This document shows, piece after piece, positions 59,643 to 64,000 of a DNA stretch of 64,000 nt. The DNA is from JBFGCM01 sp041581135 (GTDB lineage: Bacteria; Actinomycetota; Acidimicrobiia; Spongiisociales; UBA5794), in NCBI GenBank assembly GCA_041581135.1, contig JBFGCM010000006.1, positions 1 through 64,000 of the forward strand, in the 5' to 3' direction. The notes beneath the pieces were generated by a model. It made no database searches. It was not told where the DNA came from and worked only from the letters and a program-made list of their open reading frames with translations. How positions within the stretch are numbered: the first letter of the stretch is position 1; the number at the start of each line of letters is the position of its first letter. A program made the translations under genes and the position numbers.

Positions 59643-62600
59643 TTGTATCTGAAGACACTCTCCGTTGTCGGCTTCAAGTCGTTCGCGGACAGAACGCGCC
59701 TCGAGTTCGAGCCCGGTGTCAACGTGATCGTTGGCCCCAACGGGTCCGGAAAGTCCAACCTGCTCGATGCCCTCGCCTGGGTGATGGGGAGTCGTGCCAC
59801 GCGCATGCTGCGCACCCAACAGATGGACGATGTGATCTTCGCCGGTACCGCGACGCGTCCGGCGTTGGGACGTGCCGAGGTCAAACTCACCTTCGACAAC
59901 GCAGAGGGGATGCTCGACGTCGACCTGCCCGAGGTCCGGTTCACCCGCCGGCTGTACCGGGATGGGACGTCGGAGTACGAGCTCAACGGCACGTCGTGCC
60001 GGCTGTTGGATCTCCAAGAGCTCCTGTCCGACAGCGGCGTCGGGCGTCATCAGCATGTGCTCGTTGGCCAGGGTCAGATCGGTGACATCCTCAACTCGCG
60101 TCCGGACGAGCACCGCACGGTGATCGAAGAGGCGGCCGGCATCACCAAGCATCGCAGCCGGCGCGACCGCTCGGTCCGTCGTCTCGAACAGACCGCGGTC
60201 GACGTGACCCGTCTGGAGGACATTCTCGACCAGCAACGCCGGCGCATGCGTCCCCTGAAGCGCCAGGCCAAGGCGGCGGAGCGATACGACTCGGTCCGTG
60301 CCCAGGCCCGGGCCCTCCGACTCTGGCTCGGGGGTAAAGAGCTGACACGGCTCGTCACGCGGCTCGGCGAGGCGGAGCGGGAGAAGGCGGAGCTCTCCGC
60401 TGCGGTCCAGTACGACGAGCGCGCACTCGCCGAGATCGTGGCCTCCCTGGGGGGTTTGCGCTCCGCAGCCGGCGAGGTGGGTCGATCCCTGGAACGGGAC
60501 ACCGCTGCGGCGGCGCGGCTCGAGACGACCGCAGAACGGCTCAATCGCATCGGGCTGGTGAGCAGAGAGCGTCGACTGGCGCTCGAGAGTCGGATGGCCG
60601 GGGCCGATGATCGGCGTCGTGACCTCGCAGCGGAGCAGGAGGACCTCGCCGAGCAGATCGAAGAGACCCGCCGCGCCGAAGCCGCCGCCAGGTCCCTCGT
60701 CGAACGCACCGAAACGGCGCTCCTGGCACTGGAGGACGAGGAGCGTGCTCTCGCCGAACAGATCCAGCTTCCGGCCGAGTCGCTCGTCGCCACGCTGCGA
60801 GGTGACCTCCGTGCGTTGGAGACGGCCGCTGAGCGAGATCGCAGAGAGGCAGAAGGCATCCGCAAGCGCCGTGAGGTCGTGGTGGCGCGGCTCGAGGAGG
60901 AAGCCGCCGAACAATCGCGCATCACCGCTGACATCCAGACCATCGACATCGAGGTGGCCGACGCCCAGGACGAGTACCACCAATCGAGCGAGGGCCGGGA
61001 GCGGGCGCAGGCGGCGTGGGAACAAGCCGACGCGGTAGCCCGGGAGGCCGGACTCGACCACGCCAAGGCGGCGGCTCGCGTCGAGGCCATTCGCCACGCG
61101 CTGGACGGCCTGGGTGACCCGGAGGCACGGCGCCGCGCCGCAGAGGCCCAGGAGGTGGTCGGCACTCTCGTTTCCAGCCTCGATGTGCCCGAGGACGTAG
61201 CAGCTGCGGTCGACGCCGCTCTCGGGTGGTGGAGCGACGCGTATGTCACCTCGGGCAGTCATGGTCTCACCGACCTCGTCGCCACCCTCAAGTCCGAGGG
61301 ATACGGCGGTGTGCGGCTCGTCTCCGAGGGATCGGACGCGCCAGGGGACGCCCCGGCGCACGCCGTGGCCGAGTCCTGGGGGGTGGAAGCCCTGATCGAC
61401 CGGCTCGGGGGCGACGCCAACCGGCACCTGGCGCACGCCCTGGTGGGTGACGTGGTCCTCATCGAAGGTTGGTCGTCGGCATGGTCCGTCGTGCAGCGTT
61501 CGCCCCACATCCGGGCAGTGACGCCTGAAGGCGATCTCGTCACGGCTCACGGGATCGTCCTCGCCGAAGCCGATGGTGCCGGACCGGCCGCACTGGAGGC
61601 CGCCGTCGTCATGCTCGAACAAGCCGATCGGGAGCTGGCCCGCGCCGCAAGTCGCCAGCTGTCGACCCGACGTGACTTCGAGGCAAGCCGCCAGGAAGAA
61701 CGCGAACGCTTGGAGCGCCTCGAGGCTCTGGAGACGCGCCTGGCCGGCACTGCCGAAGCCATGGCGCTGCTGGGTCGGGCCCGGGCAGAAGGAGCTGCCG
61801 AGATCGAACGGCTCGATGATCGATTGCGCGGTCTCCAAGAAGCGGCCACGGTCCGGGACGAGCGTATTGCCGAGCTTCGGGCCCGCGTCGCCGAGTTCGA
61901 GGGCGAAGAGGCGGCCCGCCAGGAGGCATGGGAGGCCTTGAACCGCCGTCGCGAGGACGTGGCGCGACGTACGGATCAGGCACGTCGCGAGCATCAGACG
62001 GCGGCCGGACAGCTGGCCGCAGCCGCCGAGCGCGCCAAGGTGCTCGAGTCTCGCTTGGGGACGACTGCCACCGAGCTGGCCGGGCTCGATGTCGCTCCCG
62101 TGGACCCGCACGAGATCGCCAGGCTTGCCGACATCGAAGAGCGCGCCCGCCGTGCCGTACACCATGTGCGCAGCCACGTGACTTCGCTCCGGGGCCGGCA
62201 ACGGGAGCTGCGGGAGCGTTCCGGCGCCGCAGACGAACGTCTCGAGGTGGCCTACGAGGAGCAACGCGATGTCGACGAGCGGCTGACTGCCGGCCGGACG
62301 AAGCTGTCCGCGCTGGCCATCGAACTCGCCGAACTGCGTGTGCGACGCGAGGCCGTCGCCGAGGCGTTGCGACGTGATGTCGATGCAGACGAAGACCAGG
62401 CCATGCAGGCGCCGATGCCCGAGCTGGAAGATGATGTCGATCCCGACGAGCGCCTCACGGCACTGGAGGCAGACCTGCGCCGCATGGGTGCGGTGAACCC
62501 ACTCGCCGCCGCCGAGTACCGAGAGTTGGAGGAACAGGTCCTGCTGCTCGAGTCCCAGCTGGCCGACCTCGAAGAGAGCCGGCGGGATCTGCGCAAGGTC

Positions 62601-63089
62601 ATCGCAACGCTCGACGAGGAGATGGCCAACCTGTTCGTGGCCGCCTTCGATGAGATCTCGGAGCTGTTCGCCGAGAACTTCGGTCTTGTCTTCCCCGGCG
62701 GAATCGGTCGATTGCGGCTCACGGAGCCCGACCAACCCCTCACGTCCGGTGTTGAGATCGAGGCGCAGCCGCACGGCAAGAAGGTCGGAAGGCTCAGCCT
62801 GCTCAGTGGCGGTGAGCGAGCGCTCGCCGCGCTCGCCTTTCTGTTCGCGGTGTTTCGAGCCCGGCCCAGCCCGTTCTACGTCCTCGACGAGGTTGAGGCG
62901 GCTCTTGACGACTCGAACTTGCGTCGCTTCCTCCGGCTCGTCGACACTCTGCGTACGTCTGCGCAGCTGGTCATCATCACCCACCAGCAGCAGACCATGG
63001 AAGCTGCCGATATCCTGTACGGGGTGACCATGGAGCCTGGCGAGTCATCGAAGGTCGTTTCCAAGCGATTGGCCCCTGCCAGGGCTTGA
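59643..63089 (+). CDS. smc: Chromosome segregation protein SMC
   Basis: The 1148-residue protein has Walker A GPNGSGKS at 31-38, two long coiled coils, a hinge in the middle (about 500-640), and the C-terminal head with LLSGGERALAALAFL (near 1054) and VLDEVEAALDDSNL (Walker B near 1082). Length is typical. The start is a TTG, giving YLKTLSVVGFKSFADRT. No Shine-Dalgarno sequence is near. It is followed at once by ftsY. Confidence 0.95.
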   Translation: MYLKTLSVVGFKSFADRTRLEFEPGVNVIVGPNGSGKSNLLDALAWVMGSRATRMLRTQQMDDVIFAGTATRPALGRAEVKLTFDNAEGMLDVDLPEVRFTRRLYRDGTSEYELNGTSCRLLDLQELLSDSGVGRHQHVLVGQGQIGDILNSRPDEHRTVIEEAAGITKHRSRRDRSVRRLEQTAVDVTRLEDILDQQRRRMRPLKRQAKAAERYDSVRAQARALRLWLGGKELTRLVTRLGEAEREKAELSAAVQYDERALAEIVASLGGLRSAAGEVGRSLERDTAAAARLETTAERLNRIGLVSRERRLALESRMAGADDRRRDLAAEQEDLAEQIEETRRAEAAARSLVERTETALLALEDEERALAEQIQLPAESLVATLRGDLRALETAAERDRREAEGIRKRREVVVARLEEEAAEQSRITADIQTIDIEVADAQDEYHQSSEGRERAQAAWEQADAVAREAGLDHAKAAARVEAIRHALDGLGDPEARRRAAEAQEVVGTLVSSLDVPEDVAAAVDAALGWWSDAYVTSGSHGLTDLVATLKSEGYGGVRLVSEGSDAPGDAPAHAVAESWGVEALIDRLGGDANRHLAHALVGDVVLIEGWSSAWSVVQRSPHIRAVTPEGDLVTAHGIVLAEADGAGPAALEAAVVMLEQADRELARAASRQLSTRRDFEASRQEERERLERLEALETRLAGTAEAMALLGRARAEGAAEIERLDDRLRGLQEAATVRDERIAELRARVAEFEGEEAARQEAWEALNRRREDVARRTDQARREHQTAAGQLAAAAERAKVLESRLGTTATELAGLDVAPVDPHEIARLADIEERARRAVHHVRSHVTSLRGRQRELRERSGAADERLEVAYEEQRDVDERLTAGRTKLSALAIELAELRVRREAVAEALRRDVDADEDQAMQAPMPELEDDVDPDERLTALEADLRRMGAVNPLAAAEYRELEEQVLLLESQLADLEESRRDLRKVIATLDEEMANLFVAAFDEISELFAENFGLVFPGGIGRLRLTEPDQPLTSGVEIEAQPHGKKVGRLSLLSGGERALAALAFLFAVFRARPSPFYVLDEVEAALDDSNLRRFLRLVDTLRTSAQLVIITHQQQTMEAADILYGVTMEPGESSKVVSKRLAPARA

Positions 63090-64000
63090 GTGACCATCCA
63101 GCCTGAGGAGTTCGTCTTGGATCTCGTCGTCATCGCCCTGATCGTCGCCGCCGTACTGATGGTGACGGTGGTCGGCGTCGTCGCGACGCGTCGTCGTTCC
63201 ACGCCGACCGACGTCGTCGCTCCGACCCGCGCCCCTGCACCCGCCCCTGCGGCTCCGAGTCGGCTGCGGGACCGTCTCGCCAAGAGTCGGCGGGCGCTGG
63301 GAGACCGCGTCGGGGCGCTGCTCAGCCGTGACTCGTTCGACTCGGAGTTCTGGTTGGAACTCGAGGAGAGCCTCATCGCGGTCGATGTCGGTGTGGCGGC
63401 GGCGTCGGACGTGGTGGCCAAGGTGAGAGCCGAGGGGCCCGTCGATGCCGAGGCGGCCCGGGCGGCGCTCGAGAGCCAGCTCGAGGCTCTGTTTGCAGGC
63501 AAGGACCGCTCGCTGCACCACACGACCTCTCCCTCCGTGGTGCTCATAGTGGGTGTCAACGGCACGGGGAAGACGACCTCCATCGCCAAACTCGCAGCGA
63601 GGCTCCAGGCGGCCGGGCACTCGGTGGTTCTCGGGGCGGCCGATACGTTCCGAGCCGCGGCCGATGAGCAGCTGCGAACCTGGGCCGAACGGGTGGGCGT
63701 GCGTGTGGTCTCAGGAGTGAGTGGGGCCGACCCGGCATCGGTGGCGTTCGATGCGTTGGACCTGGCTCGCTCCGAAGGCGTGGACGTCGTCATCGTGGAC
63801 ACGGCGGGCCGCCTCCAGTCGAAGGCCAACCTCATGGACGAGCTCTCGAAGATCGCCCGCGTGTTGCGCCGCGAGGCGGGCGCCATCGACGAGGTGCTGC
63901 TCGTCCTCGACGGGACCACCGGGCAGAACGCGCTGTCCCAGGCCGCAGCGTTCACCGAAACAGTGGGCGTGTCCGGAGTGGTGCTGACCAAACTCGATGG
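63090..64000 (+). CDS. ftsY: Signal recognition particle receptor FtsY, 3' end outside the window
   Basis: The frame opens with GTG at 63090 directly after the smc stop and is open to the right edge. A membrane segment (LVVIALIVAAVLMVTVVGVV, about residues 12-31) is followed by an Ala/Pro linker, the N domain (RLRDRLAKSRRALGDRVGAL) and the GTPase G domain: VGVNGTGKTTSIAKLA, DTFRAAADEQL, VDTAGRLQ and TKLDG at the last bases. FtsY docks SRP-ribosome complexes at the membrane. The acidic A domain of the E. coli protein is replaced by the N-terminal membrane anchor, as known for some actinobacteria. Confidence 0.92.
   Translation, partial: MTIQPEEFVLDLVVIALIVAAVLMVTVVGVVATRRRSTPTDVVAPTRAPAPAPAAPSRLRDRLAKSRRALGDRVGALLSRDSFDSEFWLELEESLIAVDVGVAAASDVVAKVRAEGPVDAEAARAALESQLEALFAGKDRSLHHTTSPSVVLIVGVNGTGKTTSIAKLAARLQAAGHSVVLGAADTFRAAADEQLRTWAERVGVRVVSGVSGADPASVAFDALDLARSEGVDVVIVDTAGRLQSKANLMDELSKIARVLRREAGAIDEVLLVLDGTTGQNALSQAAAFTETVGVSGVVLTKLD

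Noticed and set aside
59499..62984. 1161-residue open frame antisense to smc
   Set aside because: High GC leaves the opposite strand of smc open; the translation has no motif, and the smc frame is certain.

Overview
The window is GC-rich bacterial chromosome with many GTG/TTG starts and tight ATGA/GTGA stop-start overlaps. Several features point to an actinobacterium: an AdnA-AdnB type helicase-nuclease pair, an InhA-type enoyl-ACP reductase, and a SepIVA-like coiled-coil gene inside the order coaD-sepIVA-DUF177-rpmF-plsX-rnc-mutM-acyP-smc-ftsY, which I recall from mycobacteria. Many genes also have a TANNNT box 6-8 nt before the start codon, the layout of leaderless mRNAs. A deep lineage such as Acidimicrobiia is possible, but no taxonomic marker here decides it. 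I see no rRNA, tRNA, CRISPR array, insertion sequence or prophage.

Layout. 1-3.9 kb: a sarcosine-oxidase-type operon (alpha cut by the window edge, gamma-like, beta, delta). 4.2-11.5 kb: a META-domain lipoprotein, a GH13 glucosidase, a UMF1-type MFS transporter, a secreted sugar dehydrogenase, a frameshifted DUF385-like gene and an acyl-CoA dehydrogenase. 11.5-16.1 kb: a GNAT gene, then a translationally coupled MscS channel/unknown/metallo-beta-lactamase operon, then a fused nucleotidyltransferase-alpha/beta hydrolase. 16.2-22.5 kb: a DNA-end-processing run (NurA-like, HerA-like, SbcD, SbcC). 22.5-30.4 kb: CaiB-type CoA transferase, large LuxR regulator, RCK-USP fusion, a tiny FlgM-like protein, DUF368 transporter, D-aminoacyl-tRNA deacylase and a DsbA-like protein. 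30.4-39.3 kb: adnB and adnA, a DJ-1/PfpI protein, glutamate dehydrogenase and a third RecB/Cas4-like Fe-S nuclease.

39.3-43.1 kb holds the most unusual content. Two gene-free intervals about 3 kb apart share one promoter layout: two TCGCGAAA boxes exactly 20 bp apart, then a TTGACG/TACCTT promoter with its -35 exactly 26 bp after the start of the second box. Each promoter is followed by about 270-380 nt packed with short hairpins capped by GNRA or UUCG tetraloops, ending in a long hairpin built on CCCCGAG/CTCGGGG. I read them as two paralogous transcription units for structured non-coding RNAs of unknown class. Between them lie ordinary metabolic genes (dienelactone-hydrolase-like, HisA-like, VOC).

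43.1-52.1 kb: an unknown beta-rich protein, a membrane PH-domain protein, two methyltransferases, a poly-gamma-glutamate-hydrolase-like protein, inhA, a sensor histidine kinase, ddl, two small proteins and rpmB. 52.2-64 kb: recG, rsmD, coaD, sepIVA-like, DUF177, rpmF, plsX, rnc, mutM, acyP, smc and ftsY (cut by the right edge), all on the plus strand.

Read together, the window is mostly housekeeping (DNA repair and chromosome maintenance, lipid and wall synthesis, ribosome) with catabolic modules, plus a candidate pair of undescribed structured RNAs.
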